64,000 nt of DNA from Homalodisca vitripennis (Eukaryota > Arthropoda > Insecta > Hemiptera > Cicadellidae): assembly GCF_021130785.1 (NCBI RefSeq), contig NC_060208.1:50408501-50472500 (forward strand), written 5' to 3'. Positions 1 through 12,427 of this stretch are shown piece by piece. The notes under the pieces were generated by a model that saw only the letters and a program-made list of their open reading frames with translations, was not told the origin of the DNA and did not search any database. The translations under genes and the position numbers were made by a program. Positions within the stretch are counted from its first letter, which is position 1, and every line of letters starts with the position of its first letter.

Positions 1-917
1 TACTAACTGCTGTAAAATGACTAGGTGTAATTTGAGGTGGAACTGATGAGAAGGAATCACGCAAACAGTCGTTTATTTAATTACTGTCAGACTGCAGATT
101 GGAGAAACCGGAGCTCTACTAACTGCTGTAAAATGACTAGGTGTAATTTGAGGTGGAATTGATGAGAAGGAATCACGCAAACAGTCGTTTAGTTAATTAC
201 TGTCAGACTGCTGATTAGAGGGATCTTAGCTCTACTAACAACTGTAATGTGACTAGAGGTAATGTGAGGCTTAACTGATGAGAAGGAATCACGCAAACAG
301 TGGTTTAGTTAATTACTGTCAGACTGCTGATTGGAGAAACCGGAGCTCTACTAACTGCTGTAAAATGACTAGGTGTAATTTGAGGTGGAACTGATGAGAA
401 GGAATCACGCAAACACGCAAACAGTCGTTTATTTAATTACTGTCAGACTGCAGATTGGAGAAACCGGAGCTCTACTAACTGCTGTAAAATGACTAGGTGT
501 AATTTGAGGTGGAATTGATGAGAAGGAATCACGCAAACAGTCGTTTAGTTAATTACTGTCAGACTGCTGATTAGAGGGATCTTAGCTCTACTAACAACTG
601 TAATGTGACTAGAGGTAATGTGAGGCTTAACTGATGAGAAGGAATCACGCAAACAGTGGTTTAGTTAATTACTGTCAGACTGCTGATTAGAGGGATCTGA
701 GCTCTACTAACAACTGTACTGTGACTAGAGGTAATGTGAGGCTTAACTGATGAGAAGGAATCACGCAAACACGCAAACAGTCGTTTAGTTAATGACTGTC
801 AGACTGCAGATTGGAGAAACCGGAGCTCTACTAACTGCTGTAAAATGACTAGGTGTAATTTGAGGTGGAACTGATGAAAAGGAATCACGCAAACAGTCGT
901 TTAGTTAATTACTGTTA
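1..917. repeat. 116-bp satellite array with two monomer types (continues left of window)
   Basis: Eight tandem monomers are visible. The landmark TACTAAC recurs at 1, 117, 233, 349, 473, 589, 705 and 829, so the basic period is 116 bp. Two steps are 124 bp because CACGCAAA is duplicated. Two monomer types alternate: type A carries AACTGCTGTAAAATGACTAG and type B carries AACAACTGTAATGTGACTAG. The order is A A B A A B B A, and units 4-6 repeat units 1-3 down to single-base variants (GGAACTG then GGAATTG). The array decays abruptly at about 917 after TTAATTACTG. No protein is implied. The left edge is cut by the window. Confidence 0.95.
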
Positions 918-3127
918 ATTCTCAAAACCTGCCTTAAATTAAAAAAATATAAATATTTACAGAGGGGAGTGCACACGGGTCTGTTTTTGACTGGCCCGGA
1001 TATACTGAGGGCCCTGATGACATGTCGTACACTACGTCAGATTTACTTCGCCTTAATTTATAACTCTCTACATTATATAATATGTCACTATATATAAAAA
1101 CACCTGCCGGTTAGACTGTTATATTTCAGAGATTAAGCTACCCCGAATAGCTGTCATACTCCGTAACGATTTTAGTTGGTATTTTAGTTTGTCCAGTTCT
1201 CATGCACAATTCATAACTGTGAGTATATTATTATAGTTAATAAGGTTTGTTTGAGCCTTTATTGCATTATTTAATAATATTTATTAATCATTACCGTATG
1301 TCAAAACGAATAGGTGATGGTACAACCATGAGATGAATTTCTATAATTCAGTTACTAAGTAAAATATTTTATTACGTTAAATGCGGAGTCTACTGGAGGG
1401 GATATTCAAGATAATTCTGTATAAAGCAACAGTAAAGTTGTTTGTTAAGCCTTCAGGTAGCCTACGTCGATCCAAATCCTTACTTGACATTACTTTTAAG
1501 TTTACTATTAATTAAATATTGTTTTTGAGTTTTATTTAGCCTTTTCTTAGAAAATATCTAATAAAACACAGGGTGTACTATCTTGAACATTGCCAAATGT
1601 GACCTATTATGAAGTTAAGCGGCACAAGAATAGTACGAAAGATGATTATTGTGTAGTTTTATTGTTATTGCTTTTAAAAATATGTTACACTTTATAGGCA
1701 TTCAATTTATTGAAAGTAATTTCAAAATATACTTACTAATAATTTGCACTGCTAAGTTGTTAGTTTGTTGGGTTGAGTGAAGGTATTGTAATTGTTTCAC
1801 TCTGGCTTTTATGATGGTGGCTAGTATTTTTTTTATATTTAGAAATGTCAAAAGTCCTGTTACTCTCACGACTATCCGTACAACTTCTTCGGTTACCCTA
1901 TTTTACTTTAGGTACTTAATAAATAGTCCTAGAAATCCAACTAAGAGCATTCTAAGCCAAAATCTCAATTTACTTACGATTATAAAATACTTTATGGACA
2001 GGTAATGTATTTCAATCTGCTTTGCATGTAGAGTACTCTAATGCTTAGGTCAAATATATGGGTAGTTTAGATAATAACTAATAGACAACTAAGTGCAAAC
2101 ACAAACACTACTGTTGAATCCGACAGTTAATTACGTGACAGACTCAACGTTAACTACCAAACTAATGAGGTACTCACTTCGGGAAACTTATCTTAGGAAT
2201 ATAGATAATCTAACTAGTGTTGACAAATTGAAGGTCGCGTCTAGTGCTTACTCATTGTGAACTCTGTACTTTATAAAACTGGAAATACTGCTAACCGCTT
2301 GAGAGATGATTTATGACCCTGCAAAGGCTAAAAATATAAGGCTAAAAATATTTTTTCAAGTATTGAAAACTGTTATGATGTGATGAACTAAAAGAGCAGC
2401 AACGTTCCAGATACTACCAGTTTCCCGAATATGGAACTTTCAATGGGCCACTGGGGTCTCTCACTCGCAAAGGAATTTATAGTCCTACAGATACAATTAG
2501 ATACCACAAAGTTTATTAGAAAAATACAGACTTATTAAACAAAATTATTGGTGGACCAATATAAAATGTTACTTAAACTGTGTACTGCTTTTTCAATCTC
2601 GGACAAACCAATAAGACTAAAATAGATTTATTCATGTACAAATTTTGCATAGATGCCAATTTATCTTCTATAATTGTGAGTTATGCCAGTTTTGTATAGT
2701 TTCCTAATATTTTAGGTAGTAAAAAAAAAAAAATAAAATCCTAATATTAAATCATTATGAAACGATCATAATATAATTGTGAAAAGTTTTTAATTTTTTG
2801 ATTTGTATTCAAATTTAAATTAGTTAGTATTACTTACTTACTTAATTCGATATATGTATTTGTTCAGTTATTATAACATAATTATCTCTCAGGAGTCGCA
2901 CATATTTACGAACACCTTGCTTTGCCAAAACATGGATAACGACCTATAGAAGGATATTAAGGGTATAAATATAAGTGATTAATAGCAGGCTATGGTCAGT
3001 AGAGGGTTGACCGTATATCATAAATAGAGGGTATAGTGAGGAAGTTGGCTAGCGGTAGGGAGACAATCATCAATATCATCATGTCTTATTTTCAAAAATT
3101 ATTGATAAAAATAATGTTATATATATA

Positions 3128-3130
<3 letters not shown>
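918..3130. other. AT-rich non-coding stretch
   Basis: I see no gene, RNA or repeat here that I can support. Short open frames (for example 1811-2005) have random-looking composition and no recognisable motif. Confidence 0.5.

Positions 3131-3171
<41 letters not shown>
3131..3171. repeat. (AT)n microsatellite
   Basis: A near-pure run of alternating TA dinucleotides, bounded by TTTTA-rich sequence. Confidence 0.95.
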
Positions 3172-3174
<3 letters not shown>

Positions 3175-3810
3175 ATTTCATTTACATGCTGCAAACAGGA
3201 TTTACACTAATAAAACTATAGCAGTTCACAAAAATTACAAAACATAGATCAGTGGCTTGATTTATAGCTCAAGTCCATAGCACACATCTTTACTTTTTGC
3301 CCAGAAATAATAATAAAAACAACCTTTGAAAACCTGTCATAAAGAATAAATCTTTATACAAAATATATAAATAAACAATATAAATAGTATAATAGTAACG
3401 TGTGTAATATCATAAATATAATATAATAGCAATTTCATAAATATAATATTATAACATTTCAATAAATATAACATAATATTAATGGATAAAAAAAACAACT
3501 AAACACCCACTCTCATAGAGAACAAAACAACCCGGGGAGAAACCTATGAAGAACGTTGACCTACGGATCTCATGACAGCAATGGCTTATTCTTTTTTTGA
3601 AAACATTCAAGCTGTCATGGTTAATTTCAATGTCGGACCCACCCAAGAGTATTGTATTAAGACCTCATCATCCATAACAGAGGAAAGAAGGCACGCGTCG
3701 CAGTGCGTGAATATATACACATTCGTGTGTGTGTTTATCAAGGTATATATACATAAGTCAGAGCCTTAATTCTTTCTCTCTCAGACACACAGACAAAAAT
3801 TGATACGCCA

Positions 3811-4070
3811 AAGATAGTTATCTTAGGTAAGCTCTGCGTGTTAAGACTTCTTGGAGGAGTGATCTTGTTTTCGTGAAGGCTTCTCAAAACTGTTTTTTGG
3901 CTCAATCCAGAGTCATCCGCAATGTTTTTGGCTTGAGTCCTGTTTGTAAAGCAGCCGCTAGAACATAAGCAAATTTTTTTGTTCTAACTGGCCTCGAAAT
4001 CGTTTTGAATTTTTTTTATCACAATGCACACGTTCGGCTTCTCGAACACGATCAGGTAAGCTTCGAAATA
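3811..4070 (-). pseudogene. Possible decayed helix-turn-helix protein fragment
   Basis: Read on the minus strand, 3811-3938 is open for about 40 codons and contains IADDSGLSQKTVLRSLHENK. This has the spacing of a helix-turn-helix (IA..SGLS..TV.R.L) as found in transposase and repressor DNA-binding domains. A second basic stretch, REAERVHCDKKNSKRFRGQ, lies just upstream in another frame (about 3985-4050), with stops and a frame change between them. This would fit a broken transposon gene, but I cannot name a family. Chance similarity is possible. Confidence 0.25.
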
Positions 4071-4885
4071 CCTTTCGTGAATAATAGTGTAAGGAAAGTG
4101 ATCAGTGTACACAGCAATTGCTGTTGTGTTTTTTCCTTTTTTTATATTTAAGTGTATCTACCACTCACCCAAAACCATCCACATATTAAACTTCTCCTCA
4201 TTGATATAGGCTATTAAACAATTTAAATGAATTCAATTACAAACAAAACAAAATTACCTTAATATTATGTTGTTAATACACAGCGAAATGGGCAGTTGAT
4301 CAATAAAATGACACAACGATAGTAATTAAATATTTATGAATTTATTCTGTTACATTTCGCCGTGTGATGAAATAAATACAAATAACACTACAATAGTTAT
4401 AACGCTCAGCCAATGGAAGTCAGTCATGCATTATTTGTATGATTTAATATTCACAATGTTGTATGTAAAGGTTTGTTAATAACCTCTATATAAAAATTTA
4501 AATACCTTTTTTGTAACTTTCGTTTTCAAATAAACAAATAAACAGGCACGTGACTACTAATGGGAGGTGTCGGTATTATGTGGGCACTAGATCCCTATTC
4601 TCCGTAACTAATTGTTACGAAATCCCAATTAAATAAACCAATTTACTTTGCAAAATATGGTATCGTTATCTTGTTTCAACACTATTGTAAATTAATTACA
4701 ATACTTATATAATATTAAATTATTCCAACAAAAATAGCGTTATAAAATTACCAGTAATTTACACATTCTATTTCACCATTGGTACTGTTACCTATGTAGT
4801 CTAGGTCTTTGCTTCCTCCTCTGATTTATTTATAAATAGTAAGAGTAGAATTATGTATTCACGTGATTGAACATATTTACAGACA

Positions 4886-5240
4886 TTCTTTAAAACTGAG
4901 GTTAATTAATTATGTAGTGTGCAGACATGTATTACATAAGATCACTAAGAGGCCACTGAATTAGAACAAAAACATAAACCAACAAAAATTCTACGTAAAT
5001 ACTTAAAACAACTAGTCCAAGCAATCAGCTAAGATGCTGTACCAAAAGTCTTTAAAACTGAGATTAATTAAATATTTATTAAGGCACGTCTAATGTACAC
5101 AGATCTATAAAATTATAAGGTACCGAATTAAGAAAAGATTTATAACCAATATAGAGATTAGGTACAATAATAGTTAAGATAACTATTTTGAGCAACCAGC
5201 TAAAATCCAATAAAAGGAATTATAGTATGTTGTAGGGTTA
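4886..5240. repeat. Diverged tandem duplication of about 163 bp
   Basis: TCTTTAAAACTGAG(G/A)TTAATTAA occurs near 4887 and 5049, and a second shared block (GCAATCAGCTAAGAT near 5020; GCAACCAGCTAAAAT near 5194) keeps nearly the same spacing. This points to an old, strongly diverged two-copy duplication. The rest of 4071-6136 holds nothing else I can support. Confidence 0.5.
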
Positions 5241-6136
5241 GTATTGTAAACTTTTGTGTTTAAAAAAATAAAATTGAGTTATTTGCTAATAACTTAACAA
5301 TTTTGAATTCGTAAAATACTACATGTATGATGGATGGTGTTGCACAAAACCTTTTATTTAAGTGAAGTACTCATGTATTAAAAATTGAATGAAGCTGTTC
5401 CTACAATCGAAACAACACTACCCTGAAACATGTATTTACACAATTGAATCAGTTAACTTTGTCGCGTGCCTGTTGGCGCAACTGCCCGTTTCGCAGCTTG
5501 AATACTAATGCACCAAATCGGTGCTTGTATAAACCCGTATAGTATCAAAATTAAATGTAGATTTTAGTTACATTTATTTACCTAAGTTCTTCATACCAAC
5601 CCAAGCAGATGTATGGCTGGAACAGTTATTGTTATTTTGCGACTCAATGCTAGTCTGCATAATGCTTCGGTCGAAGCATATAGCGAGTTTCTGGCAAGTG
5701 GTCAACAATTTGTAGGTTAACGATGTATTTACCATGCTCATAATTTTCAGGTTATATGAAGATATAAGCATATTTTGAGATATATTAATAATAATATCTT
5801 ATTAACACCTTTATTAAGAAAGTAACATTGGAATGTGCATTTAAAAAAAAACATTTTCAATTATATTCTAGCTTATATAAATACTCCTGAAAACAATATA
5901 TGAAATAAGAATTGAGGGTTTATTTTAAAAGTATAAGGAGTTTCGACCAATAAATCATTTTTATTCTTTGATAAGCAATACATGCCGTAGATGTCAAAAT
6001 ATATTATAATGTAAATAATATATAGAATTTTATTTGCAGTGTCAAATAAGATAGCATATTTAACATAAAACCATAGCTATTGGAACAATAATAATTTGTA
6101 AAGACAACAACAATGCTTAAATCTAGTAAAGAAAAA

Positions 6137-6392
6137 TCTGCCAATGGCGCAGTGTAGCGGGTACGGCGGTTATCGCAAGATAACCAGAGCAAGCAACGTC
6201 GAGCGTGGCCGCTGCTTGGATAGGTGACCGCTGAGCGATCCTGTCCTTGCAAGCGGCCCGCCTGCCCGGCCATTGGTGGTGGTTCGAAAGTCACCTTTAA
6301 GCCGTTGGTCCCCAGGTCAAGTGTTAGAGAGGGCTTCTTAGCCCTAACTTCGCCTGGTAAAATAAGACATTCTTTACTTTACTTTTAGTTTT
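6137..6392 (+). mobile_element. 5S rRNA-derived SINE (SINE3-like)
   Basis: A GC-rich island in AT-rich DNA. Positions 6191-6231 (starting AAGCAACGTCGAGCGTGG, then GCTTGGATAGGTGACCGC) match the internal-promoter half of insect 5S rRNA as I know it. The 3' body is unrelated to 5S and ends in a (CTTTA)n-like tail near 6372-6384. A candidate 9-bp target duplication, AAAGAAAAA, flanks it at 6128-6136 and 6393-6401; it is low complexity, so weak evidence. SINE3 elements are transcribed by Pol III from the 5S-like promoter and mobilised by a partner LINE that shares their 3' tail. The antisense open frame across it (6004-6294) is an artefact. Confidence 0.7.
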
Positions 6393-6401
6393 AAAGAAAA
6401 A

Positions 6402-8189
6402 CGTCTGGTACAGTTATATTAAAAAATTGCTATACATCATAAAAAGGATTCAAGACCAACCACGCAATAGTTTGACTTTAAAAAATTCTATTACAGTTGA
6501 GTGTTTAATTCTCACAAGTAATCTCTTGCACAGACTAAAGCCTATAATGATGTGGCTGGATTTAACATATTCTAATCTGGTGTTAGGAATTTACAGTAAA
6601 TTGCAATTAGTAGTATTCAATTATTATATCCTAGTTAAAATTTGATAAGAACAGTTATTTCTATAAATGAATAACAATATTATATAATATTTATTAATTT
6701 ATAAACTCTCAAATTTCAAACTTAATAAATAAAGGTTGTTCAATGAGAATTGTATCCAGATTCATTGATGGTCCCAGAGCTTGTATCAAAAATTGTATTA
6801 CATTTTGATATTAGTTTGTATTTTTATCCTTTTGTGACATGTAATTTTTATAGTGTTGTCAACTACAAGAATTATCCAGATGATAACATAAGCTGAACTT
6901 AAAGTGGAGTTTTTAATTACTTTTCCATACCAATAGGGTTAAGGTAATATGGATCGGCGTATAAATCCCACCCTTCCCATTAGCTTTCACGCATATGTTT
7001 GTTTGTACTTGTTTGTAATCGTTCAGTTTATAAAATCAAAAGTTATATAACAAGTAATAAGATGTGTATCCATTAAATATAATTTATTCATGAAAATGTA
7101 TACCTATCTTCATACGTTTTACTTCTATACGGTTGAATAAAATTCATTTAAGATGAAAAGGGATTTTTTAATCAGAAAATGTTTCCATTCAATTTGGTGA
7201 ATATTCTACCCAATGAGTATTGTAAAATTGATTTCATGATTCTTCCTGTTCAAGATTATTGCATAGCAGGATACGAACTTTAACTACAACAATGTGTACC
7301 TATGTAAGATAAAATTACAAATGAGTATGTATTACAAACTTAAAGGGTACCTATTCGAAGCTATCACAATCATAAGTAATTTTTAATCCTACATCTAGCC
7401 GACTTTACTATCCAGAGATTATCAGGAAAAGACCAATTTTTGTTATAATGTTGGAAACATCGTACTTCACCGCGCTAAGGCTGGTGACGTCGAAGCACAT
7501 CGCGCAGAAACGCTGATTGAAGAAATCTTGAAATGGTGTGGAATTCTTATATAAATCTCAGAAAGTAATTCTGGGTAGCTTATGTGTTTAATTGAGTTAG
7601 GAAATGTTACAGGTTCATCTAAATAATATTTCCTTACTATAGTATTATTCGTTGCCAATTCCATCGTGAAATTGTAGAAAGTAAAAGAGCGTAGACTGCG
7701 TAAATGAAAAATATAACTTAAATACTTATTATGACGGGTCGCTTTAAGTAAAAAAGTATAACGTGCCAAGCGACTTGTCATAAACTAATACTGCTATGTA
7801 CCAGTGTACTTATAAGTGCATTTTATAACAACCAAGTCTCTAATAACAAGCATTACACAAGACATTTACCCTAGTTGTTACTCTTTAGCACTTACAGCAT
7901 GTTACATGTTAAGTATGTCAATCCTTTTTTATGTAACTATCTTCTCTTGTTCTTTCTCCATTTTCTAGTTTTTCTTTTGTCGTTAATGATAAAACCAACA
8001 CCGGAGCAAAATAATCGAAACATTTATTATAATATAACATGATATAACTTCAATAAGATACGCTAAATCCCAAACGTGCAATCTGTAACTTTTTGTGCAT
8101 TTTAAAGTTTTACTTTTGTTAGTGAATTTGTCTTTAAGAATTTATCTTAGTATACTGCAATTATATCTAGTTATTTCTAAAGTTACCTT
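6402..8189. other. AT-rich non-coding stretch
   Basis: No gene recognised. A minus-strand frame at 7467-7781 (104 codons) has no motif, signal peptide or splice context that I can recognise and is probably chance. Confidence 0.5.
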
Positions 8190-8219
8190 TTAGTGAAATT
8201 ACATTTTGCTTCGTTATAG

Positions 8220-8440
8220 GCCTGACATTAGCGGGCCAATTGAACAAGGACCCTGAAGTTTTTCTTTAGAATTTATACTCACAAGATATCTCTAGAAAAT
8301 TTTACCTATCAATCATTAATTTTTGCATGGATCCTTATTTCTATATAGTAACATGGACTTCAATAATGGTGCATGTCACTTCACCGATTTCGTCTGAGAA
8401 TATTTTAATATCATTATATTGGCCTTATTTATAAAACAGA
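8220..8440 (+). repeat. Dispersed repeat family 'GGTGCATGTCAC', copy 1
   Basis: A diverged copy of a sequence seen again at 8629-8740 (reverse), 11085-11330 (forward) and 22495-22600 (reverse). Shared landmarks in order are a GATAT..C.AGAA block, AATGGTGCATGTCACTTCA and a block ending in TATTATATTGG. The family is not named from sequence alone. Confidence 0.55.
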
Positions 8441-8628
8441 AAATGACAATAAAAAACATATCTGTAAACACACTTTTACAGCAGAGTAAGCCACATCGCA
8501 CTCGTGTCGCGTTATAGGCCTCTTTGAGGTGGCATGCAGATTTTAAGTCTACGAGCTACATGTTTTAATATTTCTCATGTTAAAATGCTGTAATTAAAGT
8601 TTTCTTACAGGTTTATTTATTTCGAATT

Positions 8629-8740
8629 TTCTTTTCGACATCATGGTTACCCATAAGACCAATGTAAACATCTTTGCTAACGATCGGACAAATCCCAGTC
8701 TATAGGTAACGTTGTTCTTGAGGTATCGTGACAACAGACA
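8629..8740 (-). repeat. Dispersed repeat family 'GGTGCATGTCAC', partial reverse copy
   Basis: The reverse complement contains CGTTAGCAAAGATG followed by TTGGTCTTATGGGTAACC, matching the right half of the copy at 11085-11330 (GCGTTAGCGAAT, then GGTCTCATGGGTATTTATGA). Confidence 0.5.
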
Positions 8741-9797
8741 TACAGAAATAAAATTGTTTCCAGTACATCCAGTGATAGGTTTCTATAAAATTTGGCCAAT
8801 CATATGGAATTCTAACATGTGGGACATGATATATACATAACACATATCATTTTATCATATATCTCATTATATATCATATATACATAATGAGATTACTTAG
8901 TGTAATTGATCGGTAATATTTTCTTGCGTTCAGTTTGGTATTTCAAATACTCCGTTGCATCACTTTATATCTCTATACAATTATGTAGAATTCGTATATT
9001 ATATATACCTCAATAGGGTTTGGCTGGACTTTAATATAACATATGACTCAGGGCCTTATTACGTAAATGTAATGTTACAAAGGTATGGTCATGTTCCAGG
9101 ACAGACATGTCCTTCTACGGGATTTAGCTAATGGTTTGCATAAAATATTACTATCTCCAATATATCTCGAGCAAGACGTGTGGTCTGACGTATTCATACC
9201 TTGTTCTTCAATAAAACCGGATCTATTTTTCCATACATCAATAAAAAAGATAACTTGTAATCTTATATTTTGATCAATACAACTACATAAACATAATACG
9301 TAATTAATAAGTCCATAATTTTATTTTTGTCTCTTTTATATAGTCTAGAGTATGCACATGCATTTTAAATACCAAAATAATAACAGAATTAAGACTTATA
9401 TCTTAAAGCCTAAAGGAAACGGCTTCTCGTAAAAAATTAATAGAAGTGACATTATGGAAGTTTTTCTATTTAAGATGAAAACAGGTACGTGTTTTAAAAG
9501 TTTCAGAATTAATAATAATGTTCTGTTCCAGTATCCAATATTGCGAACTTGTCTATATTTGTGAGGTTCGAATAAGTTCGGTAAAATCACCTGTAACATT
9601 TTATTTATTTTAGGCTTTTACAATATGTTTTACGTAGTAAAATTGGCTTAAGTATTGTTTGGAAACTAATTTTTTTTTATGTTTTCTTATTTTAGGAAAA
9701 TTTGTAAACTTGTGTATTGAATCAAAAAAGAGAAAACTATTTCGTTGTAGGCAAATATATTTTTGGTCTTGTTATACCCATTAGCATAAAAAACTAT

Positions 9798-9799
<2 letters not shown>

Positions 9800-9845
<46 letters not shown>
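9800..9845. repeat. (AT)n microsatellite
   Basis: A pure TA/AT dinucleotide run of about 46 bp. Confidence 0.95.
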
Positions 9846-9848
<3 letters not shown>

Positions 9849-10132
9849 TGAAAATATTTGTGTTGTAAAACCAAGCTTTAATATTTCAATGAGAACAATA
9901 ATAGTCATACATAGATTACCTAAACGATAGTATGTTCAACTCAGTAGGTTATACTCAGAAGTGATGCAGAAATTACGCCAAAAAAAGTTAAGTAGAGTAT
10001 TATTATTTTTGTTAATTTTTCATCGATTACATAAGTAATAATCAAAAATCTATGAATGAGTAAGGAAAGTAAAAATAATCTGTATACAAATTACTTTTGC
10101 AAACGACATTATTGCTCGTGTTGGAATTTTAC

Positions 10133-10361
10133 CGTCTAGAGTATGTATAATTATTGTACTCATCATCTGCGGAGTCACATTAACGAAAGTACCACTTTTA
10201 GTAACAAACATTGGCTCCTCCCAGTGACAACTCTCTTTATCACAAATTCTATGAGATGTCGTGATGTAACTGGAAATGTTTCTGTATAATTTCAGGACGG
10301 TTTGTAAACAGCCACTTGGAAAAATCGTTATTTCCATTGTAATGGATTGAGAAGTTGACCA
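10133..10361 (-). CDS. Unidentified exon-like open frame
   Basis: The minus strand is open across 10050-10463. Inside it, 10133-10361 is bounded by a plausible acceptor (pyrimidine-rich GGTTCTTTCAG) and a plausible donor (GACG|GTAAAA). The 76 codons include clustered cysteines (GC, RICDKESCHW) and residues such as FVTKSGTFVNVTP, which looks more like an extracellular domain than random AT-rich translation. I do not recognise the family. If real, it is one internal exon entered in phase 0 and left in phase 1; I could not find partner exons. It may equally be chance. Confidence 0.25.
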
Positions 10362-11084
10362 CTGAAAGAACCGTGATATTAACAAAAATAACATGTTACA
10401 GCTAGAGCCACTCTCAGTCACTATTACGGAAAGGAGGCAGTAAAATCCACGGTAGAGAAACACCGTAGATTCGGTTATTAGTTATAACCGAGTAGTTGGA
10501 TCTGCACGAACTTTGTGTAGCGGTTACGTGACTGGAACTACTTCATACAACTTAACCTCAGATGGACACGGCTGGAAGTGCTGGTATTTACAGACCTGTC
10601 TAGCTACTGCTTATATTTAATGCTAGAACCCTGAAATACGCGAGTTAGAATAATGTTGCTAAACACAAAAAGAGTTTAGCAAAACTCTGTTAGTAATCTT
10701 TTGACCTATCATTTCTTATTGCTTTTTTTAAAAGAATTAGTTGAGTTATACCCATGATTTATTTAATTTATTCAAACTAAAAATATTTTGTATTATAATA
10801 AGCATTATTCGATTACATTATTCAGAAACATCACACAAATTGCACAAGATTAACCTGTCACTTTGTAACCGCCTATAAACCAATAACTGGAATAATCTAG
10901 TTCTATTGATGTGGTAGAGATGATTACCGTTATATAATTTAATGTTCATTTGACACCATTAGTAGACTGGCAGTATGTACAATAATAAAAACCATTTGTT
11001 GTGCCAACATAGGAAGAACGTGGTGAACAATAATAAACTTAGATCTTTTAGTTTGTACATTTATAATATTAGAAAAATATGATT

Positions 11085-11330
11085 TGCCTGAGCGTTAGCA
11101 AAGTCTAATAATCGAGAGGCTGTGAAAATTTAGTTTCTGTCCGTCTGTCTATGTCTTGTCTTTCCATACGATATTTCGAGAACAAACAGGCCTATATTTC
11201 AAATTTCACATGAAGCCCCATATTATATAATTAACATCGGGTTCGATGACGGTGCATGTCACTTCATGGGATTTGGATGAGCGTTAGCGAATATTATTAT
11301 ACTGGTCTCATGGGTATTTATGATGGTAAC
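11085..11330 (+). repeat. Dispersed repeat family 'GGTGCATGTCAC', longest copy
   Basis: The most complete copy. It begins and ends with GAGCGTTAGC (11089 and 11278), about 189 bp apart, so it may be a tandem module. Between lie TCTGTCCGTCTGTCT, a TTTCGAGAACAAAC block and GACGGTGCATGTCACTTCA. A lone GATAAGCGTTAGCGAAAA at 24760 may be a short relic of the same family. Confidence 0.6.
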
Positions 11331-11431
11331 GAGAAAATCTTTAAATAAATAAATATTTAACAAACTAAGTACAATCTTATGACATTTTAACATGTAACAG
11401 CAGCATGTTACACGTGGTGTGGCGTACTCCC

Positions 11432-11434
<3 letters not shown>

Positions 11435-11494
<60 letters not shown>
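11435..11494. repeat. (AT)n microsatellite
   Basis: A TA dinucleotide run of about 60 bp. The antisense frame 11259-11594 that crosses it encodes only IY repeats and is an artefact. Confidence 0.95.
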
Positions 11495-11497
<3 letters not shown>

Positions 11498-12427
11498 AAG
11501 TCAATGTGAAGAATGTTTTTAGTATCATAGTCACATACAAATAAGTTATTGATCTTGATAACATACTAGTAACAGAGCATTGATGGTGAAACATACAGAA
11601 TAGAAGTAGAAAAATGTATTCCCTTAAATACAGTTAAGTGTAATATCTTAGCATCCCACTGATATACTCGAATTATACTAAGTAATGCGTTGTGTAAAAC
11701 CGGTACAGATAGTTTTAGTGCAATTTTACTGCGAATATTACGAGTGATAATGACACCCTTTTCGTAACAGTGCTCTCATATACGCAATTAATTAAATTTT
11801 TAGCGCTGATACAATCTTATTTGTAATAAAAGAAAAATCATACAAATTAATGCTTGAAGAAAAAACGACTTTGGTAAAGAAGTTGGGGGAGAGTATATAT
11901 TAAAAACCGGTTAAAAGTATAGGAGTTGTCAATAAAAGCAAACATTTCAGAAGGACTGCGGCGGCTGTATGAAGTGGTAATTTCCCAGCACCAAGTGTCA
12001 CTTGAGTGTTGTTGTTACTGCAATATTACGGTCCCTTGAGAAAACAAGTACTTACCCTGTCTCCTGCAATCTCATGTTATATTTGTTTCTTTGCAATTAT
12101 ATTGATGATATTTTATCTTTTATAATGTTTTAATTAACAACACATACTTACGTACAAGGGATGTTTTTTTTTTTTTTTAGAGGCAGGAAAATGCTATTGC
12201 GCACACAGGTGGCCAGCCTGTGGCGTGGGACTCCTCCTTACGTAAAATACCCACTAAAAACCTCCTTTACTCTTAGGATTCTAGCCTGGAAACCGCTTAT
12301 CACTTTAAACTTCGGGCTAGGCCTAATTTTGGCTTGCGCCCAGAGGGCTCGCACCTATCTAGCCGTTCGGATCTTTGATCTGCCCCCCGTTGCGGTCCAG
12401 ATCAGTCTTTTTGGCGCGGAGTAAACC

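Noticed and set aside
1..917. CRISPR array, because of regular repeats
   Set aside because: The repeats are contiguous 116-bp monomers with no unique spacers, in an insect-like genome.
6004..6294. Minus-strand frame with a proline-rich start
   Set aside because: It lies across the 5S-derived SINE and reads its complement.
9687..9908. Frame encoding IYIYIY
   Set aside because: Translation of an (AT)n microsatellite.
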